NCBI RefSeq assembly: GCF_024741815.1
Contig: NZ_CP102951.1
Location: forward strand, 1,029,001 to 1,093,000
Source of the DNA: Pseudomonas sp. LS1212
GTDB taxonomy: Bacteria > Pseudomonadota > Gammaproteobacteria > Pseudomonadales > Pseudomonadaceae
DNA: 64,000 nt
Direction of reading: 5' to 3'
Positions within the stretch are counted from its first letter, which is position 1. Every line of letters begins with the position of its first letter. Below, in pieces: positions 25,521 through 34,737 of this stretch. The notes under the pieces were generated by a model. The model was given only the letters and a program-made list of their open reading frames with translations. It was not told the origin of the DNA and made no database searches. A program made the position numbers and the translations under genes.

Positions 25521-26960
25521 TCAATGATGCTTACGCGGCACCGGCTTGAGCAATTCGGTCGGCGGCGTCTCGCAGTTGATCTTGCGCCCCAGCAGGGCCT
25601 CGATCGACGGCAGCTGGTAGGAGTCGTCTTCACCGGCAAAGCTGATCGAAACACCACTGGTGCCAGCCCGGCCGGTACGGCCGATGCGGTGCACGTAATC
25701 GTCGGGCACTTCCGGCAGGGTGAAGTTGATCACATGGCTGATGCCTTCGATGTGAATCCCGCGCCCCGCCACATCGGTTGCCACCAGCACGGTGATGCGA
25801 CCTTCGCGGAAGTTCTCCAGGGTCTTGATCCGCTTGTGCTGCGGTACATCGCCGGACAGTTGCGCGGCATTGACACCATCGCGTACCAGGCGCTCTTCGA
25901 TGCGGCGTACTTCGTCCTTGCGGTTGGCGAAGACGATGACCCGTTCCCATTTGTTGATGGTCACCAGGTTGTACAGGAGTTTGTACTTGTCGCTGCCGGC
26001 GACGGCGTAGACGTGCTGCTCGACCGTTTCGCTGGCAACGTTCTCCGGCTCGATCTCGACGATTGCCGGCTCTGTCGTCCACTGTTTGGCCAGGTTCATC
26101 ACGTCTTCGGTGAAGGTGGCCGAGAACAGCAGGGTCTGGCGCTCGGTTTTCGGCGGGGTCTGGCGAATGATCTGGCGCACTTGTGGAATGAAGCCCATGT
26201 CGAGCATGCGGTCGGCTTCGTCCAGCACCATCACTTCGACCATGTCCAGGTGCACTTCGCCGCGCTGGTTGAAGTCCAGCAGGCGGCCAGGGGTGGCCAC
26301 CAGAATGTCGCAATGGCGGGACTCGAGCTGCTTGAGTTGCTTGTCGAAGTCCATGCCGCCGACGAAGGTCATGACATTGAGCCCGGTGTACTTGGTCAGG
26401 GAGGCCGCATCCTTGGCGATCTGGACCACCAGTTCGCGGGTCGGGGCGATGATCAGGGCCCGTGGCTCGCCCATGAAGCGCTCTTTGGGCGGTGGCGTCT
26501 GTTGCAGCTGGGTGATGATCGAAATCAGGAAGGCCGCGGTCTTGCCGGTGCCGGTCTGGGCCCGACCAATGGCGTCCTGGCCCTTGAGGGTAAAGCCCAG
26601 CACCTGCGCCTGGATCGGCGTGCAGTAGGGGAAACCCAGGTCATGGATCGCGTGCATCAATTCAGGCGACAGCTTGAAATCGTGAAAGCGCGTCTTGCCT
26701 TCTTGCGGCTCGACGGCGAAGTGTTCCAGCTTCCACGACGAGGCCGCAGGTTTTGGCTTGCGCTCGCGACGCTTGTGTTCGGCAGCCGTGGGCTCGGCGC
26801 GCGGCGTTGGGCTGGCGCTGTCCTGGGGTTGAGCAGTCGGGCCAGGCTGTGGGCTGGCAACGGGGGCGGCAGGTTGCGTCGCTGGGGTAGTCGTGTCGGG
26901 TGCGAGCTGCTCAGCCTCGCTTTTTCCGAACATTTTCTTGAGTGCTTTGAGCACGGTCAT
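25521..26960 (-). CDS. rhlB: DEAD-box ATP-dependent RNA helicase RhlB
   Basis: A 479-residue helicase with a Pseudomonas-style low-complexity Ala/Pro/Thr-rich N-terminus (about residues 15-80). The core has all expected motifs: GFPYCTPIQ, Walker A AQTGTGKT, PTRELV, LDEADRMLD, SATF and HRIGRTGRAG. RhlB unwinds RNA and assists RNase E in degradosome turnover. dauB lies downstream of rhlB in the same orientation, as in other Pseudomonas. Length and motifs are normal. Confidence 0.94.
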   Translation of the reverse strand: MTVLKALKKMFGKSEAEQLAPDTTTPATQPAAPVASPQPGPTAQPQDSASPTPRAEPTAAEHKRRERKPKPAASSWKLEHFAVEPQEGKTRFHDFKLSPELMHAIHDLGFPYCTPIQAQVLGFTLKGQDAIGRAQTGTGKTAAFLISIITQLQQTPPPKERFMGEPRALIIAPTRELVVQIAKDAASLTKYTGLNVMTFVGGMDFDKQLKQLESRHCDILVATPGRLLDFNQRGEVHLDMVEVMVLDEADRMLDMGFIPQVRQIIRQTPPKTERQTLLFSATFTEDVMNLAKQWTTEPAIVEIEPENVASETVEQHVYAVAGSDKYKLLYNLVTINKWERVIVFANRKDEVRRIEERLVRDGVNAAQLSGDVPQHKRIKTLENFREGRITVLVATDVAGRGIHIEGISHVINFTLPEVPDDYVHRIGRTGRAGTSGVSISFAGEDDSYQLPSIEALLGRKINCETPPTELLKPVPRKHH

Positions 26961-27056
26961 CTCATCAATTGGTTAAGGAATGTACGCCGGGCAGTGTAAA
27001 GCAAGAAGCGGGCGCGGCGTAGTGGATTGCTCTGCGGGCTGCGGGAAGTTTGTACC

Positions 27057-27713
27057 TCAGATGAGGCGTTCGGCCAGCCAGGCGCCGATATCGCGGATCT
27101 CTTCGGGTAACACTTCGTGCCCCATTGGGTATTCCTGCCAGGTAACGGTGACGCCCCACTTTTTCAAGTACTCATAAGCGGTACGGCCCATGGCGTTCTG
27201 CACCACTTCATCGTACTGGCCGTGCAGGCACAGTACCGGCACGCGCTGCTGGCTGGCCGACGGTTGCAGGTCGTCGTGGAAGGTCGGGGCATAAGTGGAC
27301 AGCGCCAGCACGCCACCCAGCGGGCCCTGCCATTTCAGGAAGGCCGCGTGCAGTATCACCGCGCCGCCCTGGGAGAAGCCTGCCAGGAAGATCCGGGTAG
27401 GGTCGATCCCGCTGGCGCGTTGTTCTTCGAGTAACTCGATGGCCCGGTCTGCCGACTCGTCCAGTTGCTCGCGGTTGATTGCGCGGGCCGGGCTCATGGC
27501 CAGAATATCGTACCAGCTGGGCATTTCGTAGCCACCATTGATGGTCACGGCGCGGCTGGGAGCCTGGGGCAACACGAAGCGAGTGGTCAGCAGTGTTTCC
27601 TGCAAGGCTTCGGCCACCGGCAGGAAGTCGTAGCGGTCGGCCCCCAAGCCGTGCAACCAGATCACACAGGCGTCGGCTGCTTTTACCGGTTCAAGAATCA
27701 TTGGATTGCTCAT
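27057..27713 (-). CDS. Alpha/beta-hydrolase, carboxylesterase / acyl-protein thioesterase type
   Basis: A 218-residue phospholipase/carboxylesterase-family enzyme. Nucleophile elbow GFSQGGA (Ser about 114) and later the Asp (CLHGQYDEVV) and His (YPMGHEV) complete the triad. The oxyanion region HGLGADRYDF is near the N-terminus. Start at 27713 is chosen over the ATG 7 codons upstream because GGAG precedes it. Cytosolic. Substrate unknown; short-chain esters or thioesters are typical. Confidence 0.9.
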   Translation of the reverse strand: MSNPMILEPVKAADACVIWLHGLGADRYDFLPVAEALQETLLTTRFVLPQAPSRAVTINGGYEMPSWYDILAMSPARAINREQLDESADRAIELLEEQRASGIDPTRIFLAGFSQGGAVILHAAFLKWQGPLGGVLALSTYAPTFHDDLQPSASQQRVPVLCLHGQYDEVVQNAMGRTAYEYLKKWGVTVTWQEYPMGHEVLPEEIRDIGAWLAERLI

Positions 27714-27892
27714 GACTGCTCCATAAAAGTGCATGCGCTCTCAATAGGTGCAACCACCTCGGGCACGCTTGTTAGATCAGAGAAGAAGATGTCGCAAGGC
27801 TACAACTTTTACGCTTGACGTGCACTGAATCGCTTTAGCCGTGCACTGTGGTACGCGCTTTGCTACTAAACCCGAGATGTGACGATACGCGT

Positions 27893-27920
27893 TTGGACGG
27901 TAACACTATCAACCGTCCAA
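27893..27920. promoter_or_regulatory. Perfect 9-bp inverted repeat upstream of aapJ
   Basis: TTGGACGGT - 10 bases - ACCGTCCAA, centred 140 bp before the aapJ start in a 333-bp gene-free region. It could be a regulator binding site or an mRNA hairpin in the leader. A direct repeat gtgcact also occurs at 27819 and 27841. No promoter was marked with confidence. Confidence 0.5.
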
Positions 27921-28046
27921 GGCTGTCGTAGAACAGCGTTTATGCGCCAATTGACCCAAAAATAAGCCAACACGGGTCTGATGCGCCCCATAAGGGTGCG
28001 GCGTAGTCTGGGCTCGAATACAACAAGAGCAAAATGGAGGTTTTGA

Positions 28047-29075
28047 ATGAAGATGTTGAAATCCACCCTGGCGGTCATGACTGCAGCAGCGGTATTGGGC
28101 GTCAGCGGTTTTGCGCAGGCGGGCGCAACCCTCGATGCAGTCAAGAAGAAAGGTTTTATCCAGTGCGGCGTCAGTGACGGCCTGCCGGGCTTCTCGGTAC
28201 CGGATTCGACCGGCAAGCTCAACGGCATCGACGTCGATGTCTGCCACGCAGTGGCTGCAGCGGTCTTCGGTGATGCCTCCAAAGTCAAATTCAGCCAGTT
28301 GAACGCCAAGGAGCGTTTCACCGCCCTGCAGTCGGGTGAAGTCGACGTGCTGTCGCGCAACACCACCTGGACCAGCTCGCGTGATGCCGGCATGGGTCTG
28401 ATGTTCGCCGGCGTGACTTACTACGACGGCGTAGGCTTCCTGGTGAACAAGAAGCTCGGCGTTTCCAGCGCCAAGGAACTCGATGGCGCGACCATCTGTA
28501 TCCAGGCCGGTACCACCACCGAGCTGAACGTCTCCGACTTCTTCCGCTCCAACAATCTGAAATACACCCCCATCACCTTCGACACCTCCGATGAAAGCGC
28601 CAAGTCGCTCGAAGGCGGCCGTTGCGACGTGCTGACCTCCGACCAGTCTCAGTTGTATGCACAGCGCATCAAGCTGGCCGCCCCGGATGAGTACGTGGTG
28701 CTGCCGGAAGTGATCTCCAAGGAGCCGCTGGGCCCGGTCGTGCGCAAAGGCGACGAAGAGTGGTTCACCATCGTCAAGTGGACCCTGTTCGCCATGCTCA
28801 ATGCCGAAGAAATGGGCATCACCTCGAAAAACGTCGAAGCCGAAGCCAAGTCCACCAAGAACCCGGACGTCGCACGTCTGCTCGGTACTGACGGCGAATA
28901 CGGCAAGGACCTGAAGCTGCCGAAGGACTGGGCAGTGCAGATCGTCAAGCAAGTGGGCAACTATGGCGAAGTGTTCGAGAAGAACATCGGCATGGGCAGC
29001 GAGCTGAAGATCAAGCGCGGCCTCAATGCGCTGTGGAACCAGGGTGGCATTCAGTACGCACCGCCAGTGCGCTGA
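28047..29075 (+). CDS. aapJ: General L-amino acid ABC transporter, periplasmic binding protein AapJ
   Basis: A 342-residue family 3 binding protein with a signal peptide (MKMLKSTLAVMTAAAVLGVS, cleavage near AQA-GA). AapJ/BztA proteins are longer than ordinary amino-acid-binding proteins, and this fits. Motifs such as FIQCGVSDGLPGFS, GIDVDVCHAVAAAVFG and SRNTTWTSSRD are typical. First gene of aapJQMP; uptake of polar L-amino acids such as glutamate and aspartate is known for the family. A hairpin separates it from aapQ. Confidence 0.95.
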   Translation: MKMLKSTLAVMTAAAVLGVSGFAQAGATLDAVKKKGFIQCGVSDGLPGFSVPDSTGKLNGIDVDVCHAVAAAVFGDASKVKFSQLNAKERFTALQSGEVDVLSRNTTWTSSRDAGMGLMFAGVTYYDGVGFLVNKKLGVSSAKELDGATICIQAGTTTELNVSDFFRSNNLKYTPITFDTSDESAKSLEGGRCDVLTSDQSQLYAQRIKLAAPDEYVVLPEVISKEPLGPVVRKGDEEWFTIVKWTLFAMLNAEEMGITSKNVEAEAKSTKNPDVARLLGTDGEYGKDLKLPKDWAVQIVKQVGNYGEVFEKNIGMGSELKIKRGLNALWNQGGIQYAPPVR

Positions 29076-29084
29076 TTGTTCCCG

Positions 29085-29110
29085 CGCCTGGCAGCACTCG
29101 CTGCCAGGCG
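29085..29110 (+). promoter_or_regulatory. Stem-loop between aapJ and aapQ
   Basis: Perfect 10-bp stem CGCCTGGCAG-cactcg-CTGCCAGGCG starting 10 bp after the aapJ stop codon, with only a loose T-rich tail. Such hairpins after binding-protein genes protect the upstream mRNA or cause partial termination, giving more binding protein than permease. That role is inferred. Confidence 0.75.
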
Positions 29111-29141
29111 CTGTTTCATTGCATTTTTCCTGGGGCACTTC

Positions 29142-30320
29142 ATGCAAAAAGAAATCGGCGCACCCAAGGGTTTTTCCCTGACCGATCCACGTGTGCGTGC
29201 GTGGCTATTCCAGATCATCACGATTGTCGCGGTGATCTCCCTGGGCTGGTATCTGTTTGATAACACCCAGACCAACCTCGAACATCGCGGCATCACTTCG
29301 GGGTTCGGCTTTCTTGAACGCAGTGCCGGCTTCGGTATTGCCCAACACCTGATCGACTACACTGAATCGGACACTTACGCCCGGGTCTTCGTGGTCGGCC
29401 TGCTCAACACCTTGCTGGTTTCGATCATCGGTATCGTGCTGGCGACCATTCTTGGTTTCATCATCGGCGTGGCGCGGCTGTCGCCGAACTGGGTGATCAG
29501 CAAGCTGGCCACCATCTACATCGAGACCTTCCGCAACATTCCGCCGCTGCTGCAGATCCTGTTCTGGTACTTCGCAGTACTGGGGCCGTTGCCGGGGCCG
29601 CGTAACAGTCACAACATCGCTGATACCTTTTTCCTCAGCAACCGTGGCCTGAACATGCCGGCGTCGTCGATGGCCGAGGGCTTCTGGCCGTTCGCGATCA
29701 GCCTGCTGGTGGCCATCGTGGCCGTCGTGCTGATGGTGCGTTGGGCCAACAAGCGCTTTGAAGCCACGGGCGTGCCGTTCCACAAGTTCTGGGCCGGGCT
29801 GGGGTTGCTGATCGTGATTCCGGCGCTGTCGGTCATTGCCGCTGGCAGCCCGTTGCATTGGGCGGTGCCGGAGCTCAAGGGCTTCAACTTCGTGGGTGGC
29901 TGGGTACTGATCCCTGAGCTGCTGGCCTTGACCATTGCCCTGACCTGCTACACCGCAGCCTTTATTGCGGAAATCGTGCGCTCGGGGATCAAGTCCGTCA
30001 GCCACGGCCAGACCGAGGCGGCGCGCTCGCTCGGGTTGCGCACAGGGCCGACCCTGCGCAAGGTGATCGTGCCGCAGGCACTGCGCGTGATTATCCCGCC
30101 ACTGACCAGCCAATACCTGAACCTGGCGAAGAACTCTTCGCTGGCCGCCGGTATCGGTTACCCGGACATGGTTTCGCTGTTTGCCGGCACGGTGCTGAAC
30201 CAGACCGGCCAGGCCATCGAAGTCATTGCCATCACCATGAGTGTGTACCTGGCAATCAGCATCAGCATTTCGCTGTTGATGAACTGGTACAACAAGCGCA
30301 TTGCGCTGATCGAGCGGTGA
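29142..30320 (+). CDS. aapQ: Amino acid ABC transporter permease AapQ
   Basis: A 392-residue inner-membrane permease. The start at 29142 (MQKEIGAPKGFSL) matches the family N-terminus; an in-frame upstream start would run through the stem-loop. The BPD transport domain with EAA loop (GQTEAARSLGLRTGPTLRKVIVPQA as the coupling region) is near residues 290-330. The large insertion between the early membrane helices is typical of AapQ/BztB. aapM follows after 10 bp. Confidence 0.93.
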   Translation: MQKEIGAPKGFSLTDPRVRAWLFQIITIVAVISLGWYLFDNTQTNLEHRGITSGFGFLERSAGFGIAQHLIDYTESDTYARVFVVGLLNTLLVSIIGIVLATILGFIIGVARLSPNWVISKLATIYIETFRNIPPLLQILFWYFAVLGPLPGPRNSHNIADTFFLSNRGLNMPASSMAEGFWPFAISLLVAIVAVVLMVRWANKRFEATGVPFHKFWAGLGLLIVIPALSVIAAGSPLHWAVPELKGFNFVGGWVLIPELLALTIALTCYTAAFIAEIVRSGIKSVSHGQTEAARSLGLRTGPTLRKVIVPQALRVIIPPLTSQYLNLAKNSSLAAGIGYPDMVSLFAGTVLNQTGQAIEVIAITMSVYLAISISISLLMNWYNKRIALIER

Positions 30321-30330
30321 GGAGAAGCGC

Positions 30331-31428
30331 ATGACGACTCATACTTTCAAACCCGACATGCCCGCCCCGAAAACCAGCGTTGGTGCGGTGGCCTGGATGC
30401 GCGCTCACCTGTTCTCCAGCTGGATGAACACCCTGCTGACCCTGTTCGCGATCTACCTGATCTGGTTGATCGTGCCGCCGCTGCTGCAGTGGGCGATCCT
30501 CGATGCCAACTGGGTCGGCACCACCCGTGCCGACTGCACCAAGGAAGGCGCCTGCTGGGTATTCATCCAGCAGCGTTTCGGCCAGTTCATGTACGGTTAC
30601 TACCCGACAGGCCTGCGCTGGCGCGTGGACCTGACCGTGTGGCTGGCGATCATTGGCGTGGCGCCGTTGTTCGTCAACCGCTTCCCGCACAAGGCCATTT
30701 ACGGGCTGAGCTTCCTGGTGATCTACCCGATCCTGGCCTATACCTTGCTGCACGGGGGGTACCTGGGCCTGGAGACGGTGCCGACCAGCCAGTGGGGCGG
30801 CCTGATGCTGACCCTGGTGATTGCCACCGTGGGCATTGTCGGTGCCTTGCCGCTGGGCATTCTGCTGGCGCTGGGGCGACGCTCGAAGATGCCGGCCATT
30901 CGCGTGGTCTGCGTGACCTTCATCGAGTTCTGGCGCGGCGTGCCGTTGATCACCGTGCTGTTCATGTCCTCGGTCATGCTGCCGTTGTTCCTGCCTGAAG
31001 GCATGAGCTTCGACAAGCTGCTGCGCGCGCTGATCGGCGTAATCCTGTTCCAGTCGGCGTACATCGCCGAGGTGGTGCGCGGCGGCCTGCAGGCCATCCC
31101 CAAGGGCCAGTATGAAGCGGCTGCGGCCATGGGCCTGGGCTACTGGCGCAGCATGGGCCTGGTGATTCTGCCGCAAGCCCTGAAGCTGGTGATCCCCGGC
31201 ATCGTCAACACCTTCATCGCCCTGTTCAAGGACACCAGCCTGGTCATCATCATCGGCCTGTTCGACTTGCTCAACAGCGTCAAGCAGGCGGCTGCCGACC
31301 CGGCATGGCTGGGCATGGCGACCGAGGGCTATGTGTTCGCGGCCCTGGTGTTCTGGATTTTCTGTTTCGGTATGTCCCGCTACTCCATGCATCTGGAGCG
31401 TAAGCTGGATACAGGCCACAAGCGTTAG
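30331..31428 (+). CDS. aapM: Amino acid ABC transporter permease AapM
   Basis: A 365-residue permease partner of AapQ, with about eight membrane segments and the EAA loop region GQYEAAAAMGLGYWRSMGLV near residues 258-277. Tight spacing to aapQ (10 bp) and aapP (10 bp) shows one operon. The first ~150 residues form the family-specific extension. Length normal. Confidence 0.94.
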   Translation: MTTHTFKPDMPAPKTSVGAVAWMRAHLFSSWMNTLLTLFAIYLIWLIVPPLLQWAILDANWVGTTRADCTKEGACWVFIQQRFGQFMYGYYPTGLRWRVDLTVWLAIIGVAPLFVNRFPHKAIYGLSFLVIYPILAYTLLHGGYLGLETVPTSQWGGLMLTLVIATVGIVGALPLGILLALGRRSKMPAIRVVCVTFIEFWRGVPLITVLFMSSVMLPLFLPEGMSFDKLLRALIGVILFQSAYIAEVVRGGLQAIPKGQYEAAAAMGLGYWRSMGLVILPQALKLVIPGIVNTFIALFKDTSLVIIIGLFDLLNSVKQAAADPAWLGMATEGYVFAALVFWIFCFGMSRYSMHLERKLDTGHKR

Positions 31429-31438
31429 GAGTTTTCTC

Positions 31439-32203
31439 ATGAGTGAAGCGATCAAACAGCCTGTGGGCCCTGAAGGCATTATTCAGATGCAGGGCGTGAA
31501 CAAGTGGTACGGCCAGTTCCACGTGCTCAAGGACATCAACCTGAACGTGCGTCAGGGCGAGCGTATTGTCCTGTGCGGGCCTTCGGGCTCGGGCAAGTCG
31601 ACCACTATCCGCTGCCTCAACCGCCTGGAAGAGCACCAGCAGGGCCGCATCGTGGTCGATGGGGTAGAGCTGACCAACGATCTCAAGCAGATCGAGGCCA
31701 TCCGCCGCGAAGTGGGCATGGTGTTCCAGCACTTCAACCTGTTCCCGCACCTGACCATTTTGCAGAACTGCACCCTGGCACCGATGTGGGTGCGCAAGAT
31801 GCCCAAGCGCAAGGCCGAGGAAATTGCCATGCACTACCTTGAGCGCGTGCGCATTCCCGAGCAGGCCAACAAATACCCGGGGCAGTTGTCCGGTGGCCAG
31901 CAGCAGCGGGTAGCGATTGCCCGTGCCCTGTGCATGAAACCCAAGATCATGCTGTTCGACGAGCCCACCTCCGCGCTCGACCCGGAAATGGTCAAGGAAG
32001 TACTCGACACCATGGTCAGCCTGGCCGAAGACGGCATGACCATGCTCTGCGTGACCCACGAAATGGGCTTTGCCCGGACGGTGGCGAACCGGGTGATTTT
32101 CATGGACAGAGGGGAGATCATTGAGCAGGCGGCGCCCCATGACTTCTTCGATAATCCGCAGAATGAGCGGACGAAGTTGTTCTTGAGCCAGATTTTGCAT
32201 TGA
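31439..32203 (+). CDS. aapP: Amino acid ABC transporter ATP-binding protein AapP
   Basis: A 254-residue ABC ATPase. Walker A GPSGSGKST, signature LSGGQQQR, Walker B IMLFDEPTSALDP and the switch His in CVTHEMG are all intact. Start at 31439 (MSEAIKQPVG) is supported by AGGAG upstream; a longer frame would overlap aapM by about 100 bp. It drives the AapQM permease. A terminator follows at 32224. Confidence 0.96.
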   Translation: MSEAIKQPVGPEGIIQMQGVNKWYGQFHVLKDINLNVRQGERIVLCGPSGSGKSTTIRCLNRLEEHQQGRIVVDGVELTNDLKQIEAIRREVGMVFQHFNLFPHLTILQNCTLAPMWVRKMPKRKAEEIAMHYLERVRIPEQANKYPGQLSGGQQQRVAIARALCMKPKIMLFDEPTSALDPEMVKEVLDTMVSLAEDGMTMLCVTHEMGFARTVANRVIFMDRGEIIEQAAPHDFFDNPQNERTKLFLSQILH

Positions 32204-32223
32204 TCCAGCGTATGTACTGAAGA

Positions 32224-32248
32224 AGCCCGGACTTGTTCCGGGCTTTTT
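32224..32248 (+). terminator. Terminator of the aapJQMP operon
   Basis: AGCCCGG-acttgtt-CCGGGCT followed by four more T, 20 bp after the aapP stop. Confidence 0.9.
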
Positions 32249-32260
32249 GTTTGTCTGGCC

Positions 32261-32376
32261 GATTGCTGCGACCGCTTCGCGGTCGAGCGCAGCCTGCGGC
32301 AGCGGCTACATGGGTCGGCATGACGTGGACGGTGTAGCCGCTGCCGCAGGCTGCGCTCGAGCGCGAAGCGGTCGCA
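32261..32376. repeat. Long near-perfect palindrome, 'gccgctgccgcaggctgcgct' family
   Basis: The arms (attgctgcgaccgcttcgcg ... gcagcggctaca and its complement gtagccgctgc ... gcgaagcggtcgcaat) pair over about 50 bp around a short unique centre, making it the most complete copy of this family in the window. Confidence 0.85.
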
Positions 32377-32462
32377 ATGGGCTCCGCAATTTGCCTCCTG
32401 TCCAATTTGCGATTAACCTTTCCTGCAAATTCATCCTATGATTGGATGTTAAGCGAGAACCC

Positions 32463-33116
32463 ATGCCAACCCCCCTCATCAAACGCTCCCTCGTCGACCA
32501 GGCCCTGGAGCAACTACGCCAGCGCATCAACAACGGCGCCTGGACCATCGGCCAGCGCCTGCCGACCGAACCGGAGCTGGCCAGCGAACTAGGCATCAGC
32601 CGCAACACCGTGCGTGAAGCCATGCGCGTACTGGCGTTCACCGGCCTGATCGAAATACGCCAGGGCGATGGCAGCTACTTGCGCGGCAACGTCGACCCGC
32701 TCGACACCATCAAAGCCTTGTCCAGCTGCTCGCTGGAGCACGCCCGGGAAACCCGGCACATCATCGAAGCCGAAGCCATCGGCCTGGCCGCCCTGCGGCG
32801 TACCGAGCAAGACCTGCAAGGCCTGCGCGAAGCGCTGAAAGAGAGCCAAGCGCACTACCACCACGACCTGGATTGCTACATCGCCTGCGACCTGGTGTTT
32901 CACCGCCGGCTGGTCGATGCCGCGCACAACCCGACCCTGAGCGAGTTGTACCGCTATTTCTCCAGCGTGGTCGGGGCAGCCGTGCGCCATAGCCTGAGCC
33001 ATGGACCACGGCGGCAGTCGGTCTTCGACCTGCACGTGGACATGCTCGAGGCCGTCGAACAGCGTGACCCGGAGCGGGCCAAGACGCTGTGCCGGACCTT
33101 GATTGATGAACCCTGA
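32463..33116 (+). CDS. GntR/FadR-family transcriptional regulator
   Basis: A 217-residue regulator with an N-terminal winged helix (LPTEPELASELGISRNTVRE, residues 33-52) and a C-terminal all-helical FCD ligand domain whose metal-binding His/Asp pattern is partly visible (CDLVFHRRLVDAAHN). The ATG at 32463 is used; a TTG 7 codons earlier is also in frame. It ends 12 bp before the MFS transporter gene, so it likely controls that transporter in one operon. Ligand unknown. Confidence 0.9.
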   Translation: MPTPLIKRSLVDQALEQLRQRINNGAWTIGQRLPTEPELASELGISRNTVREAMRVLAFTGLIEIRQGDGSYLRGNVDPLDTIKALSSCSLEHARETRHIIEAEAIGLAALRRTEQDLQGLREALKESQAHYHHDLDCYIACDLVFHRRLVDAAHNPTLSELYRYFSSVVGAAVRHSLSHGPRRQSVFDLHVDMLEAVEQRDPERAKTLCRTLIDEP

Positions 33117-33128
33117 CCCGAGATAACC

Positions 33129-34412
33129 ATGCCTGATAACGCTACACCTGCCACCAGCAGCCGGCCGTCCCCCGAGCTCGACGAACTGTTGATCGACTGC
33201 GAAGCCGATGATGAACAGGTGCAACAACAGCCGGTCGTGCTCAAGCGCCCCTGGTTGCTGTTGCTGGGCTTGATTCTGGTGGCGTTGAACCTGCGCCCGG
33301 CCTTGTCGAGCATGGCCCCGCTGCTCAGCGATGTGTCGCAAAGCCTTGGCCTGAGCGCCGCGCAGGCTGGCTTGCTGACCACATTGCCAGTGCTCTGCCT
33401 GGGCTTGTTCGCGCCGTTGGCGCCAGTGCTGGCGCGGCGATTTGGCAGTGAGCGGGTGGTCCTGGGGATCCTCGTGATGCTAGCCGCGGGCATCGCCTTG
33501 CGCAGCTCGTTGGGCTCAGTCGGGCTGTTCGCCGGGAGCATCCTCGCCGGGGCCAGTATCGGCGTGATCGGCGTGCTCTTGCCGGGCATCGTCAAACGGG
33601 ATTTCGCCCAGCAGGCCGGGACCATGACCGGGGTCTACACCATGGCGCTGTGCCTGGGCGCGGCGATGGCGGCCGGTGCCACGGTGCCGTTGAGCGAGCA
33701 TCTGGGCGACAGTTGGGCGATGGGGCTGGGTTTCTGGCTGCTGCCGGCGCTGGTCGCGGCGCTGTTCTGGTTGCCGCAAGCCAAGCAAGGGCATGGTGCG
33801 CATCAAGTGGCGTATCGGGTACGCGGGTTGTTCCGTGATCCGCTGGCGTGGCAGGTCACGCTGTACATGGGGCTGCAATCCTCGCTGGCCTACATCGTGT
33901 TTGGCTGGTTGCCATCGATTCTGATCAGTCGTGGCCTGACGGCGACCGAGGCCGGGCTGGTATTGTCCGGTTCGGTGATAGTGCAACTGGCAAGCTCGCT
34001 CACTGCGCCGTGGCTGGCGACCCGTGGGCGTGACCAGCGTCCGGCGATCCTGATTGTGATGCTGCTGACCTTGGCCGGGCTGTTCGGCTGTCTCTATGCA
34101 CCGATCGAAGGGCTGTGGGGCTGGGCTGTGGTGCTTGGGCTGGGGCAGGGCGCTACCTTCAGCCTGGCCTTGACCCTGATCGTGCTGCGCTCACGTGATT
34201 CCCATGTGGCGGCGAACCTTTCGGGCATGGCCCAGGGCATTGGCTATACGCTGGCGTCGATGGGGCCGTTTGCCGTGGGAATCGTCCATGACATGACCGG
34301 CGGCTGGGATGCGCTGGGGTGGATTTTTGGGGTGATCGGGGTGGGTGCCATCGTTGCCGGGTTGGGGGCGGGGCGGGCGCTTTATGTGCGGGTTGAAAGC
34401 GAAAAGGTTTGA
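33129..34412 (+). CDS. CynX/NimT-family MFS transporter
   Basis: A 427-residue major facilitator protein with about 12 membrane helices after a ~40-residue acidic cytosolic N-terminus. The CynX signature LILVALNLRPALSSMAPLL is near residues 48-66. Members move small molecules such as cyanate or 2-nitroimidazole, so the substrate is open. It shares an operon with the GntR regulator just upstream. Confidence 0.9.
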   Translation: MPDNATPATSSRPSPELDELLIDCEADDEQVQQQPVVLKRPWLLLLGLILVALNLRPALSSMAPLLSDVSQSLGLSAAQAGLLTTLPVLCLGLFAPLAPVLARRFGSERVVLGILVMLAAGIALRSSLGSVGLFAGSILAGASIGVIGVLLPGIVKRDFAQQAGTMTGVYTMALCLGAAMAAGATVPLSEHLGDSWAMGLGFWLLPALVAALFWLPQAKQGHGAHQVAYRVRGLFRDPLAWQVTLYMGLQSSLAYIVFGWLPSILISRGLTATEAGLVLSGSVIVQLASSLTAPWLATRGRDQRPAILIVMLLTLAGLFGCLYAPIEGLWGWAVVLGLGQGATFSLALTLIVLRSRDSHVAANLSGMAQGIGYTLASMGPFAVGIVHDMTGGWDALGWIFGVIGVGAIVAGLGAGRALYVRVESEKV

Positions 34413-34429
34413 GACCGAGTTGGCTGCAT

Positions 34430-34521
34430 CGCTGGCAAGCCAGCTCCCACAGAAGATCGCTGGGGTCCACAAATCGCGGGTCCGCCTCAACCCCCCCTGT
34501 GGGAGCTGGCTTGCCAGCGAT
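34430..34521. repeat. REP palindrome pair
   Basis: gcatcgctggcaagccagctcccacag and tgtgggagctggcttgccagcgat flanking about 40 bp, downstream of the MFS gene. Confidence 0.85.
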
Positions 34522-34737
34522 AGCGATACAACTGTAGGCAATTTCTTTATTTCGCGAACGCCATTTCCCAATCATAATCAGCCCGCCTCAAACGCTGTTG
34601 CGCCTGTGTTTCCGGGTAGTTAGTGTTGCCCAGTCGTTGCCAATTCAACGACCGGGTTTCGCAGCCCTGGTTACAGAAGGCATTACAGCGTTCATTTCCG
34701 AGATTCGGCATTTTTATAGCTGGAACTTTGTTATGGC

